A stretch of DNA of 64,000 nt from Isoetes taiwanensis (taxonomy: Eukaryota > Streptophyta > Lycopodiopsida > Isoetales > Isoetaceae). Below are positions 11,986-24,455 of this stretch, piece by piece. A program made the position numbers and the translations under genes. The notes beneath the pieces were generated by a model. That model had not been told where the DNA came from, did not search any database, and saw only the letters and a program-made list of their open reading frames with translations. Within the stretch, counting starts at the first letter, position 1. Every line of letters begins with the position of its first letter. The stretch lies in contig JAJEKV010000045.1 in assembly GCA_021234155.1 (NCBI GenBank), positions 9,411,105 through 9,475,104 of the forward strand, in the 5' to 3' direction.

Positions 11986-13130
11986 GCTTACATTAAAGTG
12001 GGTTTCATCCAATTCCCATTTTTTTTGGAACCCTGTTGTTTCAATCCAAAAGGACGTGCAAATTAGGTTTCATTATTGTCTGAAAATTTGCATGGATAAA
12101 AAACATAAGGAATACAAATGCCCTCCATTTCTCGGATGGCGAGTCGAGAAACTAAAAAACACATCTAAAACCAATGGAATAGTTTACTTTCTCCAAACAA
12201 AGTGCTAGTAATTTTTATTCATAAATAATATCATTACAATTTATTTTACAGTGGACGAAGACCATGGGGGTCGTATTGTCACAATGATTACACCCCTTTC
12301 ACAATGGACCACCTAAAGGAAAACAACATGTGGAGCACCCTCTGACCTGTGCTAAATCATGGGAGCAACTTGAAGACGATAGAAATCTGTACAAAGAGGT
12401 GCTTCATAGGTTGTGCCACCGATGTCACCACCCTCTCAGCTCCTTTCTTCAATAAACGAGTCTTTTCATTGCTCCCCCGAGCATGCATTATCTAGTCGGA
12501 TAAGAACTGTAAAAGACACAATCAAATTAGTCAAGTGATGCTATGGACAAGATAAATAAAATAAATATCATTTCTGAGGGCCATTTCTGAAAAAAATAGG
12601 TCGAGAAAGGCAGCTCAGAGTGAGAAACGTAGGCCTGAGAGCCTTTCTCGACTCGCGAGTCGAGAAAGGCAGCATCAGTTGAGAAAGGGAGTGTCGAGCG
12701 AAGAAAAGTATTCCTTCTTTAATTTTTTTCTATTAACAATGAGGTTATTTTTTGTTTTTAATATGACATGGTAATTGATAGGATTAAGACGCACACTGTT
12801 AAACACAATGATTTGGGAACATATGGTGATTTATGACGAATGGGTAGCTTAGAAGGAACACATGCTCTTACACTTTTTATAACGATGTCATATTTACAAG
12901 CTAACATTGGACATTTGCGAGAAAGTTAGGCATAAATACTCATACCGCATAAGCATATGAGCTGGTAAACAGTGGTATTTTATGACACATGATAAGTCGA
13001 GGGGACCACATGTTCACACATTTTTATAATCAGTGTTGATTTTTTGCATGCTAAAATTGGACATATGGATGATTATTATTATTTATTGTGAGCAATTGGA
13101 TTGTTGTTCGCAATAATGCATAGGAAGTAA
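11986..13130. other. Unclassified spacer holding a perfect palindrome
   Basis: No gene recognised. It contains the GTCGAGAAAGGC-based inverted repeats described separately. A short ATT-rich run at about 13070-13085 lies just upstream of the LINE coding region. Confidence 0.4.
12641..12670. repeat. Perfect 30-bp palindrome
   Basis: The half site GCCTTTCTCGACTCG is followed without a loop by its exact reverse complement. A further direct copy of the GTCGAGAAAGGC arm lies at about 12600-12611. The centre TCGCGA gives a fully self-complementary site able to extrude a cruciform. Confidence 0.85.
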
Positions 13131-16100
13131 AGACCCTCAGTCTAATGGCTTGGAATATACACGGTTTTAATGAATCAAAGATTCTTAGTAATACGGAAAT
13201 GTTTGAACAGTTTGATATTCTTGCATTCAGTGAGACATGGGAACATGAAACAAACAGATTGATTCCCATCCATGGGTTTACACTGCTTGAGACCGCTTAG
13301 AATGAGTTACAGGGAAGCCGCAGAGGATGGGGCGGACTTGCATGCTTTGTTAGAAATGAAATTTGCAATGCGGTTAGCGTGGTCAAAATATGTAAACATA
13401 AGCAGTATATATGGATTTGTGTAAATAACTGCATTTATGTGGCAATAGTATACTTTGCTCCCTTGGAGCCCTATCCTGCGCGGATCTATAACAGCCCAGA
13501 GCTTGCTGCGAATGACCCATTTTGTTACCTCTCTGCTGATATTGCGTTCTATAAAACTAAAGGACAGGTTTATGTAATAGGGGACATGAATGGCAGGCTC
13601 AAGAAGAAGAAGCAAGCTACTGTTTTGGCTCATGAAGGAAATCATTTGTGGCTTATGGAACAGACAGACCCTTTGTTGTCATGGCCTAGGACCTCTTGTG
13701 ATATGCATTTGAATAAAATGGGAGAACACATTCTTGACTTATGTGAAGCACATGAATTAGTCGTGTATAATGGTGCTGCTGTATTTCCAGAATCCAACAA
13801 ATACACATGTTTTCAGCCCAATGGAAATAGTACTGTGGATATGTTATTGGGAAGTCCAGATGATATGCACTTGGTGACTAGTTTTGAAGTTCTTCCTCAG
13901 CATGAGGACTCTGATCATGCTCCTCTTGTCATAAAATACAAGATGAAAGTCAAATGTACGGGGAAAAGCAAAAAACAAGCCCCACCCAGGTTTAAAGTGC
14001 AATATAAACTTGCTGGGCAATATGAGAAAGCAATTGATTCAGGCTTGGAAGGAACTCTTTGGCCTACAGATGATGTTGAAGAAATGCATACACTGCTTAA
14101 AGCAGTCCTATCGCAAGTCGCTGCAAGTGTCTTTGGACTTACTAAACGAAGGTCAGCTAAATACCATAATAAAAAGTGGTTTGATCACGAATGTATTATG
14201 GCAAAGCGCGCATTCCAAGATGCTATAGACAAATGTGCTGCCAAGAGAGATTATAAGAATCTTGTTAAGCATAAAAAGCGAAAATGGGAAAGGGAACACT
14301 CGCAAAAACTTCTAGATGATATTGCAGTGGATCCAAAATGTTTTTGGACAAAACTGCAACATCCCATTGAATTGGGAGAGATCGCATAGGAAAGTTTGCT
14401 TGAATGGATAAGAGAATTATACACTGTTGCTAATAGCAATGAATCGCAAATTGGTACTGCCTATACTACACTCTTTGATAAGAGTGATGTTACATATGCT
14501 TTACAAAGGATGCAAAATGGGAAGTCCTTAGATCCAAATGGGTTCTGTGCTGAGCTGCTTAAATGGGGAGGTGATCTTTTAAATGATAAGTTAGTTGATA
14601 TTTATAACTTGGCTTTCCATTATGGCTTTCCACAGGAATGGTATTTAAGCAAGGTGGTTCCTATTCATAAGTCCGGTGATAAAAACCAGGCAAGAAATTA
14701 TCGGACATTTTTGGTTAGCAATGTATTTGCAAAACTCTTTGCAACTATGCTTGAGAGAAAGCTCTCTAATTGGGCTAATGAGAAGAACGAGCGCGCTTAT
14801 GGACAAGCAGGTTTTCGCCATGACCATTCCACTGTTGATCATTTAGTCACTTTATGGGTGATTAATGAAAGCGCAAAGGGTGCTAGACATAATCAGTTTT
14901 TGGCCTTCATTGATCTAGCAAAAACTTTTGATAGAGTTGATCGAGGTGACTTGCAGAATAGGCTAGAGCTGCTACAAGTTCCTCCAGAGCTCCAACAAGC
15001 AGTTGCGCGTCTATACCAACAGGTACTCATTGAACTTTCATTTCCATTTAAAAGCACTGAACAGGTCCAGAGCACGATTGGGGTGAAACAGGGGTGCCCT
15101 TGTTCTCCCACTCTCTTTGGACTTTATATTGATGAACTAGAGGGATGGCTTGCACGTATGGGAGGAGTTGGAGTCAATGTTGGTAGATATCTCATACAGG
15201 TTTTACTTTTTGCGGATGATATAGTTTTGATTTCTAGAACTGCTGCTGGTCTCCAACATCATTTGGAAACTCTTCCGGGATTTTGCGATCAAAAAGGTAT
15301 GGCTATCAATGTTGCAAAATCTAAATTCATGATAGTTGGCACAAAAAAAAAAGTTTTCGATTCACCATTGGGGAATGTGAGTTAGAAACAGTGCATAGTT
15401 ATAAATACCTTGGAATAGAGGTGGCAAGTAATTATTCATGGAAGCTAGCAGCTGAAAAATGCGCTTCTGGTGGGCTTAGAACCCTTTATGGTATGTTCCA
15501 TACTTGTCGTGTGAATAAGTTGTGGCATTGGAAACTCAGGAGATTACTTTATGACACTCAAGTTAAGGCGGTCGTTTTATATGGCTGTCCAGCTTGGGCC
15601 CCTGGACTTGATCGGCAAAGCTGGGACAAGATTGAAAAGGTGCAGAAACGATTTCTCATGGAAGAGCTTGGAACTAAAATGCAAACTCCATACTGCATTA
15701 TGCTTGCGGAAACTGAATTGATTCCCCTTGAAACTGAAGCTTTATGCCGTACTATTACATATGTAAATCGGGTGAAATTGCTCCCTTCAGATCGTCTCCC
15801 TTTCCAGGCTATGTAGCAATCCAAAGTACGAGGATGGTTCTCCCAAGTGATTCAATGGGCAGAAAAGTGGGGTGTAGATGATTCTGCTTGGCCGGAGTCA
15901 ACCAAACTAAAAGAGGTACGCATGAAAATACTTCCAAGAGTCTTGGGCAAATTGTGGGATCCAAATGATATTGCTGTGAAAAAAAACTTTTATAGAGATG
16001 ATATTAATAATATGGCTGCATATGGAGAACAATCTTACTTGCTATCTAATATTAGCAGGAAAAATAGAATCTTGATTTCTCAGCTATGAACTTCCTCTCA

Positions 16101-16392
16101 TCATCTGCACATTGAGAGAGGAAGGTGGTATGGAACTCCTCGACATACAAGGTACTGCCCAAGCTGTCTTGACCCTAAAATTGAGTCAGAGGTACATACT
16201 TTTTTGGAGTGTCCTGCCTATGAACATATAAGAAGTAAGTATAACATTTCAGGATTCACATTGTCAGAGCTTTTTAATACGCCTCCAAATCTCCTTAGTT
16301 CGTATCTCAAGGATGTTTGGAAGGAACGAGCTGACATAATGGAGTTGTTTGTTAATATGGAAATACGTGAAGCTACAGGTGCCTTTGTTTAA
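13131..16392 (+). pseudogene. APE-type non-LTR retrotransposon ORF (endonuclease-reverse transcriptase)
   Basis: One reading frame, starting near the ATG at 13145, covers nearly the whole element. The N-terminal apurinic-like endonuclease shows MAWNIHG, AFSETW, VIGDMNGR and SDHAPLV. The reverse transcriptase follows: NGKSLDPNGFCAELLKW, VVPIHKSGDK..ARNYR, QAGFRHDHSTVDH, FIDLAKTFDRVDR, GVKQGCPCSPTLFGLYIDELE and the active-site LLFADDIVLIS. The C-terminus has KYLGIEV, VLYGCPAWAPG and a zinc-knuckle-like CPSC...HTFLECPAYEHIR. It is inactivated by in-frame stops at 13298, 14387, 15814 and 16087 and by a frameshift in or next to the A10 run at 15343-15352. The encoded enzyme would nick target DNA and prime reverse transcription of its own RNA. 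The 5' end is undefined. The clade looks RTE/jockey-like rather than L1, judged from the RT only. Confidence 0.9.
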
Positions 16393-16467
16393 GCGCCTTG
16401 TGGACTATATATCTCTTGTAATATCTTCGCCATATGGACCTGATGGTCTTAAATGGCGTGATTAATA

Positions 16468-16594
<127 letters not shown>

Positions 16595-18609
16595 TCGAAA
16601 CGAAATTTTAGGGTAAAAAGAAAATTATGCATTTGTGTTTATAGATTGGAGTTCCAGGATGCATGGAAAAGGAGATCGTCATTAGATTTGGTGGCTCATG
16701 CTAAGGTTAGTACGAGTAGCAAAGGCTTTGGCGAACTTATTAGGGTTCTACAAGTTGTCTATAAATCTAGGGTGGCCTGTGGCATAACACTGTATTGGCT
16801 TTGATTATGGGCTTTTGGTGTGCCGGTCCTTTGGGCTTATATTACTTTTGGAGATGATCAGAGGCACCATTGAGTAGATTGGCATGGCACTGCTGCTTCT
16901 AGCATGAATTTTATGGTTAATGGAGCAAGGTAGACTATTCTGGATTAATCTGGATTGCATCACTTTTGCACGGATCTGGCAATTGCAAAGTTGTTGATAA
17001 AATGGGAATCCATAGCATCAATGTTGATAACATCTGCTGATTGATATAAATTAATAAGCAAGACGATGGGAGACAATAATATTGCACACAACTGTGCTCA
17101 GAAATGCCATTTTATGAAGGTGATTTCTGTGCCATACATCGTGACTTGCAAGACATTGATGGCATTGGCAAAGAGAAAGATCCAATTGAAGCTAATTAGG
17201 TTTGATGTATTGTTATTTGACATTTCTAGTGGGTGACATTCTTGAAATTAATGCATGAGACTTTTTACTACTGCATCGCATAAGCTAATGTATAAATTGT
17301 ATTGCTCAATTGATTTGGGTGAACTAAATAGGGGTATGATTTTGGATACAGAGGTGACATATCAAGGTGTTAAAATAAAATACACAGGCCTGGCTTCTAG
17401 ATTAATGGACTTGCTATTTTAACCACTTATTTATGCGTTTGTACTAAGAGTCATATTATCAACATTTTCTGAGCTTCTAGGATGAAGGGTCTTGCTATTT
17501 GTACCAAGCTACATATTTGTGCAAAGCATATTAATGTAGTCTTTTTTTGTGAATTTATTGGATATGTAGCTGCAGATCTTAGAGAGCTTGATACTTAGTG
17601 TGCATAGTGTGCAGATGTGAGTACATAATGTGCATGCTATACTGATGTTAGGCATTGGATATGGACATCATATCTAGGAGTAATGGACTGTCTAGTAGAG
17701 CCACTGATTTATGCATTTATGCCAAGAGACGTGCTGATGCTTTAAATATTTAAAATGCTTTAAATATTTTAAGTTCTGAAATAAAATGCATTAGTGGTCT
17801 GATCACTATTGTTATCTTAGATATAGAGTTAAAATCCACTGATCTGAATATTTGTGGCAGTATTTTATCAAATTTCCCTTGAGATTCAGTTATATAGCGG
17901 TGAATCCTTAGTGACTTATAACTTTAAATGGACAAATTTGTACATATGGTGCATGTTGTAAGATGACATCCAGTAGCACGTACAAGCAACTATCTCAATA
18001 GTTTGGTAATTCTGCAAAATAGAGATAGCATCATAATTAGGCATATGTGTAGAAGATCTAATATGATGCCTCTTTGTTTTATGAGTGTAATTTCTCGTGT
18101 TTGTTATGAAATTTGTTCTGATTACAAGCAGTGTGGAGGGGGATAACTTCAAGAGGACCTTATGACACCTGCTACCCTCAGCATGGAAACCATTCTGACA
18201 GGTAACAAGGTCCTTTGCTCTCTGTTGTGTTTTCAAGTTTAAGAATTGACAACAAGGCTACACCTACAATTGATGTTCATCAAGGAGCCATGGAGACATA
18301 TTTGTCTCATAACACCACAACAAAACAATGACAACATTAGAACTCATGTGATTGAATGATTACAAAACCATTGACCACCTGTGGCATTGAAAGAGAAAAT
18401 CTAGCTGTTTTCATTCAGCTAAGAAGAATATTAGAGCTCTTAAGCTAAACTCTTAATGGAAGTGACAAAATTAATGTCGCACAACAATAGTTTTGACGGT
18501 TATACATGTAACAACAGTGTTCATACAGGTCCATGGGATTCTTACCATGCTCTGCTATCGACTTGCAGAGATTGTTAAATAATCTGCTTCAGCAAGATAC
18601 ATACATATT
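16595..18609. other. Unclassified spacer
   Basis: No gene recognised. Two weakly similar segments ('ttctagattaatggacttgctat...' about 17394 and 'atctaggagtaatggactgtc...' about 17669) suggest an old local duplication. A related phrase occurs near 2175. Confidence 0.35.
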
Positions 18610-18646
18610 TTTTTTTGTCGACCTTAATATTTTATGGTCGACAAAA
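18610..18646. repeat. Short inverted repeat beside the solo LTR
   Basis: TTTTGTCGACC and GGTCGACAAAA form perfect arms around an AT-rich loop. It ends three bases before the target duplication of the solo LTR, so the LTR inserted next to a potential hairpin. Confidence 0.7.
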
Positions 18647-18653
18647 GCATCGC

Positions 18654-20265
18654 TGTGACGTTCCAGGGAAATATACACCATAAATACATATATTTCCCGG
18701 TCTGTCACTATACAAGTCTATCTTCGTAGCCTTGTATACCATAGATTGTGGCACTAGAGGGCATGACTAAGTTATTCATATAACTTAGCCAACCTTAGGT
18801 TAAGACCATTTTCCACGTGGACTTAACCTATTGGGCACCCGCCACACAGACTTACCCTATTGGAGCCATGTGGCATAACATGTGAACCCTAACCTATAAA
18901 GGCCTAAACCCTAACCCTAAGCCTTTTTTCTGGCTCCAGCAGTCTGGGAACCTTCTTCGCGCTCGAAACTCTGTTTCGAGAACCGTTTGCTGTGGCATAG
19001 TCTAGCACAGCAACCCCCAAAGCGTGTGCGCATCAATGGAGTGGGAGCTACTTCAACCACCTTGAAGACCATGGAGATGCCAGGAGCAGGAGGGAGTTCC
19101 TCAGGAGCAGGTATTTGGGTTAGAGTTCTTTGTAGATCATCTGGAAGTTAGGACTCTAGATGAGTTAGCATTTCATGTCTCTAGTAAAGCCTTCCTAGAA
19201 CCCTCAGTCTAGATCTTAAACCCTAATCAATGAACCCTAATTGTAAGTTAGATGTATATGATTAGGTTTAGATTTTCTCATTATTATCATGTTATGTGGA
19301 TATGTGATGTTGGTTGATCATGTTTGCTCCTCTTGTATTGGGAAGGGGGGTAGAGACCTAGTAGCCATTACTTAGTGATGCTCCTAGTTTAGACCCTTTA
19401 GTTCCTATTATTATGCGGCCTGTGCATAGGAACCCACCGGGCTATGGAAGCTATGGTATGACTCAGCACTACGGGTTCCTGCTGAGCGTGGCTACTGGGG
19501 ACTCCACAGCGGGCTAGGCTTATGGCCGATCACTTCGAATGGGCCGGGCATGGGTCCGACACCTCCTGGGGCAATGGTGCCACCCTTCCTCTCAAGAGCT
19601 GCAGGGGATGGCCTGGCTCTTGTTTTGGGGGGTTAAGTCGGGGAAGAATCGTGTGTCGCCACGATTCTCTAGCCTCATGTGGAACCTCTAGAACCCGGGA
19701 AGGGGAGATAGAACCCTTTCTGCCTCGACGGACCGGGGAGATGCAACCCGGAGTAGTCTCGATGGGTGATGCCATGAGATTGCATATCCGGAAGGCTAGA
19801 GCCGTACCAGAGCTCGACCTAGCCCATCTGCAAAGTATGCACAAGAGGGGCGGATGGAGTGGTCAACCCTAGCCATTGTCTATAGTCAGTCCCGCCATTG
19901 TTATGACTCGGTCCGCTCTATTGAGGCCTAGCCGTCAATCTATTTCCTCATGAGTCTGAGCCTTGGGTAGGAGCTCTCATGTTTTATGGCATGTGTTTAT
20001 CTCTATTGTATCTATGGATGTATGGATATGCTACCCTTCGAGGTAGTTCGATGTATTGTTATTGCTAGTTCTGACGTTTTTATGCTTCTGCTGTGATAGG
20101 AGCCCATAGGGGAAGGGCGTGCAAGACACCTTCGTGTCCCCTTCCCACACTAGGGGTACCCTTGAGTGCGGAATAGACGGAGGGCCCGTGCGGTCGAAGG
20201 ACCGGATGGGGGATTTCCTATGGAGTGTACGGCCGGGCACCGTATATTTTGTAGGGAGCGTCACA
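18654..20265 (+). mobile_element. Solo LTR (1,612 bp) with 5-bp target duplication
   Basis: The block begins TGTGACG and ends CGTCACA, a perfect 7-bp terminal inversion that extends imperfectly inward (AAATATAC near both ends). Both sides carry ATCGC (18649-18653 and 20266-20270), the 5-bp duplication typical of LTR-element integration. Neither a primer-binding site nor a polypurine tract is seen at either side, and no gag or pol is adjacent. A full element has therefore probably recombined between its two LTRs, leaving one. Orientation is taken from the polypurine tract beside the related fragment at 8449. The lineage is unproven; the length would suit Ty3/gypsy. Confidence 0.85.
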
Positions 20266-20270
20266 ATCGC

Positions 20271-21121
20271 GATTTCTCAAGCGAATTTCCTTTCTTAGAA
20301 CTATTTCTTGCAACCGCATATGCATAGTGCATATAATAAATGAGATTCAAAAAATTATTTCAGCTTCTATTACTCCAAGCCTTATCTACCATGCCTTCAA
20401 TCCTTTTATCTTATATATAGGCCAAACCACCAATGTGTTCCATCTTCCATTATGTTTTACAAGATGGAAGTATGGTTATAGTGCTATTGGATTGAATACT
20501 TGACTACTGGATATTCCCATTACTGATTTCAGCCATAAGCTCTTAAAATTTCCATTGAAATTTATATGCAGAAGCAATAGTGCATTCTTTGACTATAATT
20601 CTTTAAATATTGTAAACCTTGTGGGTTTTTCATATTCATCTTCTATATGCCTCTTATCGACAAACATGAATGGGCATTCATAATTTTTTTTTTCTTTTTT
20701 TTGAAGGACGACGAGATTTATTTACCAATCAAAATTATAACAATGTAAAATGCAAAGACAGGATTATAACCCCAGGGGACAAACTGATCCAACTGAGCAT
20801 GACCACCTGTCTATGCATAAGAATGAGTCTGAAGGTAAGTATGCTAAATCAGTACTTTCTTCTCTTGATCAAGAGAAGAACAATTATAAGCCATAACAAT
20901 TTTATTCCGTGTCCATTGAAGAAGAATCTCATCTGCAGTATCCATGCCCTTAAAGATAGACAGTCTCAGATCGACGATAAAAGCCAGCCATACGAAAGAT
21001 AAAAAGCTCATTTCCGCCATTTGTGCCATGCATCAGGATAGATAGAGACGTACCAAATAAGGTTAACACCATGTCTGATGAAGCAGCTCACACAAGAAAA
21101 AACAATGCACAATACTCTCAA

Positions 21122-21124
<3 letters not shown>
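20271..21124. other. Unclassified spacer
   Basis: No gene or terminus recognised. Short open frames around 20670-21029 lack motifs. Confidence 0.4.
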
Positions 21125-21160
<36 letters not shown>

Positions 21161-24115
21161 TAAGAGTATAGTTTATTGGTATAAAATAGAGTACATTAGG
21201 TCCCCTCATTGGGACAGATAGAGAATTGAAATCCGGAGACCCAAGTCAATTGAAGGTGTACTAGTGGCCCAGCCAGTTCTTCTTCCCCACTAATGTAGGT
21301 ACTATAGGCAAAGCACCTTCTTCACCACAAGAGCGAGTACTATAGATAGGGCTGCGCACTTCCACCATCATTTGCCATTTGGGGTTGTACACTCTAGGAT
21401 GTAGACAAGAGTTTACCTTCTTTGTTGTTGATTGCCTTCGTCCCTGTCAACCCAGTTGCACTTGAAGAACGTGTAAAAGCCTTCAAGCTTGCCGATTCTA
21501 TCAAGTTCCTTGTTATAGTTCCTACCCATCTTTCTATGATGGGCCAGCGCCATTAAGGCCACCTCCATATTGAATAGATTTTTAATTTTGTCAATGCTAA
21601 CCTCTTGCCCCCCGTAAGCCACCTGGCACCGATGCTTCCAGACCACCCAAAGGGCAATTGCTACTAGAGAAGTAGTAATTTTGCAGCTCCCAGATGAAAT
21701 TATAATACCTGGCCAGTTGAGTTGGTGTAAGTCAAGTCCTAGAATAGGAGTAACCCACCTCCAAAAATCAGAAATCCTAGGGCAAAAGAAGACATGTGCA
21801 GTGGATTCCCTGGCTTGACAGCCTAGAGGACACAGTTCAGTTGCTGAGATACCTCTTAGGAAGAGTTTAGCATTGGAGGAGATACCACCTTGCAGGGCTG
21901 TCCATTGCAAAAACTGGATTCTTCGAGAGCACATGGACTTCCAGGAGTTGGCAAGGAGTTGAATAGTAGTTGGCCTATTGACCCCCAGAATGAGCTCAGC
22001 TTTAAGGGGAACTTCTCCACGAAGCGCTCGATATACCTTAGCTACCTTGTAGGAAGGGGATTCCAGACACTCCCATCTCTCTTCAGGGCCCTCCAGACCA
22101 GAAAGATCAGAGATATTAGCTTGGATTTCCCTTAGGACCTTCCTATCCCCTTCACCAGCATTTGGGACCAGCCTCTTAAGTTTGGACCAAGATATCCACC
22201 TGCCATTCTCCCAAAAGTGAGATAGCCTGGAGATGCCATGAGCTTTCCACTTACTATATATCCGGGGGTGCACAAGTGCAAGAGGGAGATTCCTTGATGC
22301 CCAAACCCTAGTATTCTAGAAAGGATTGATCTTACCAGCATGTGGGGGCAGTTTACCAGGAGAGCATAATGGTAGTACCTTCGCCCATGCTTGGAGTATT
22401 CTTCTCATAACAGGCGAGGTACCTGGGGCTATCTTGAAGTCTCTAAAGGCAGCTCCGAAATCGTCCCTGGGGAGGGAAGGCTTCCTTTTGAGTTTACACC
22501 GTTGAAACCAATATCTCACAAAAACTAGGGCAGGGGAGGTGTCACCTTGTAGTGATCTCCATACGTACCTGGCTGCTAATGCCTGAGCCTGAGAGAAGGG
22601 ATCTTTGCAACCAAGACCTCCTTCTTTCTTATCTCTACATAGTTCTGACCATCCAACCTTAGCCATACCTCCCCATATAAATTTCCTGATTATGACCTGG
22701 ATCTGATTGTACACAAATTTCTGCGCCACTATCACAGACGAGAAGAAAATGTGAGAGGCAGCAAGGACAGCATTGGCTACAGTTACACGCCCAGACACTG
22801 CAAGACCTTTGGCTGACCATAGGGCAACCTTCTTTCGAAGACGATCCAACAGGGGCGACCAGAGTCCTTTGATGTTATCAGATAGGGAGAGTGGAAGGCC
22901 CAGAAGAGTAATTGATTCACCTGCTTTCACCACCGGAAATCCTAGCGTACTAGCTCGAGGATCAGGCGCAGTCTCTAGTGCCCATAGAGTGGAACATTTG
23001 TTAGGGTTAAGACCGATCCCGGATACGATCTCAAAGGCCAGGAGGACGTCCCGGAAAGCCTGGAAGCTACCATCATCAAATCGAAGGAACATGAAGGTGT
23101 CATCAGCATACTGCATAATTGTAAGCTCGTCAGCACCACCTGGTAGAGAGAGACCACTCATAGATCCTTCTGAAATTCTGAGTTTCACCATCTTAGTCAG
23201 TAGATTTGCCATAATAAGAAACAGGTAAGGAGCCAATGGGCACCCTTGCCTAATACCTTTTCGAAGATCGAAGAGGCCGGATGGTTCCCCATTAACAAGT
23301 ACCGATGCTGACGCTAATTTGTTCATGCCCATAGCGATATCAACAAATTGCTTATGGAAATCCATATGAGCCATTACCACTTGCAGGGCCTCCCACCTAA
23401 GAGAGTCATAAGCCTTTCTAAAATCCATCTTTATCAGCACACAGTTCTGCCTTGATACCCTGCACCAATGTAACCCTTCCCTTGCTGCCAAGTAATTATC
23501 CAGAATGTTTCTTCCAGGGAGAAAAGCTGATTGTTCTCTGCCAATGATCCTATTTAAGATAGGTTTCAGACGGTTAGCCAGAACTTTCATGATGACCTTA
23601 TATAGGACATTGGTCAAAGCAATAGGTCTCCATTCACTAATAACCTGAGGTCTTGACACTTTAGGGACGAGAGTGATGAATCCAGCTGCCAAGGAAGGAT
23701 GTAAAAGCTGTGAGTTCCATGCACCCCTGATAGCCCTGAGGAAGTCCTGCCCCAAAAATTCCCAAAACTCCCTGAAAAACTCCGGGGGGAATCCATCTGG
23801 ACCAGGGGATTTACCGGCTGCCAGGGAGCAAAGAGTTCTATAAACTTCTTCATCCCCTAACTGTTGAAGTAAGGATTGATTGTCAGCCTCCGAAACCAAG
23901 TGCCCCCAGTTAACCTTTGGCAGCCATGTAGCAACTTCTAATCCAAAAGTAGATGGAAGCGGTTCCTCTTTAAATTGGTCCTGGAAGCTTCCTCTGATGA
24001 AGCGTTTGATTTCATCCTGATCTGTTAGGAGGATCTGGTTTTGATCTTTGATAGAGGTAATGCTATTTTCAGCTAATCTAGCCCCAGCCAATCTAAAAAA
24101 ACATTTAGAGTTTTC
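21125..24115 (-). mobile_element. 5'-truncated L1 retrotransposon with poly(A) tail
   Basis: The element runs from about 24115 down to a 31-base poly(A) tail (T run on plus, 21125-21155). The 5' end is cut inside ORF2 just before the reverse transcriptase, as expected when target-primed reverse transcription stops early. No clear target duplication was found. The long tail and nearly open frame indicate a recent insertion. Confidence 0.85.
21413..24115 (-). pseudogene. L1 ORF2 C-terminal two-thirds (reverse transcriptase plus zf-RVT domain)
   Basis: A single frame contains KCFFRLAGARLAENSI, then AAGKSPGPDGFPPEFF, ITLVPKV..P..ISEWRPIALTNVLYKVI, REQSAFLPGRNILDN, KMDFRKAYDSL and GIRQGCPLAPYLF. 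The catalytic MQYADDTFMF follows, then NPNKCSTLW and GLPLS. The C-terminal half has the L1-type region with WGGMAKVGWSELCRDKKEGGLGCKDP and a cysteine/histidine cluster (CPLGCQA..STAHVFFCP) with VVWKHR. Only one stop (TAG at 22316-22318) interrupts about 900 codons. The endonuclease domain is missing because of 5' truncation, so it cannot mobilise itself. It is much better preserved than the L1 remnants at 55-59 kb. Confidence 0.9.
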
Positions 24116-24393
24116 TTACATAAAGGACAGAGCTCTGAAATTCGATTATCAATTTTATGGACTAGCCTGTTGATTCTGAGGCATCTATGGTTGCTCAATT
24201 AAAAACTAAATATCTATCTCTTTAATATATATATATAAATTGTATCCACCCCATGGTAATGTGTGGGTTGCATGTGAAGTTGTGATTGAACACGCATTAA
24301 CATGCTTCTCATGCTACTGCTCAAACATTCCTCGCAATTAGTTACTCGTCCTCCCAATACTCGTTTCATAGGAAAGACAAATGTTCATCGTCA
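24116..24393. other. Short spacer before the tandem duplication
   Basis: AT-rich, with a (TA)n run near 24226. No gene recognised. Confidence 0.4.
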
Positions 24394-24407
24394 CGATAAC
24401 TTTCTTT

Positions 24408-24455
24408 TGTGTGTGCGTGCGCGCGTGCGCGCGCGCGAGCACGCGCGCGAGCACG
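24408..24455. repeat. Alternating TG/CG tract (Z-DNA prone)
   Basis: About 48 bp of strictly or nearly alternating purine and pyrimidine (TGTGCGTGCGCGCG... then GAGCACGCGCGCGAGCACG). Such sequences favour left-handed DNA and slippage. The filler at the duplication junction is an exact copy of part of it. Confidence 0.8.

Noticed and set aside
18903-18923. Interstitial telomere repeat (CCTAAACCCTAACCCTAAG)
   Set aside because: Only about three units and located inside the LTR; too short to indicate a telomeric remnant.
19522-19872. 116-codon frame
   Set aside because: Lies wholly within the solo LTR and has no known domain; the related LTR fragment does not preserve it.
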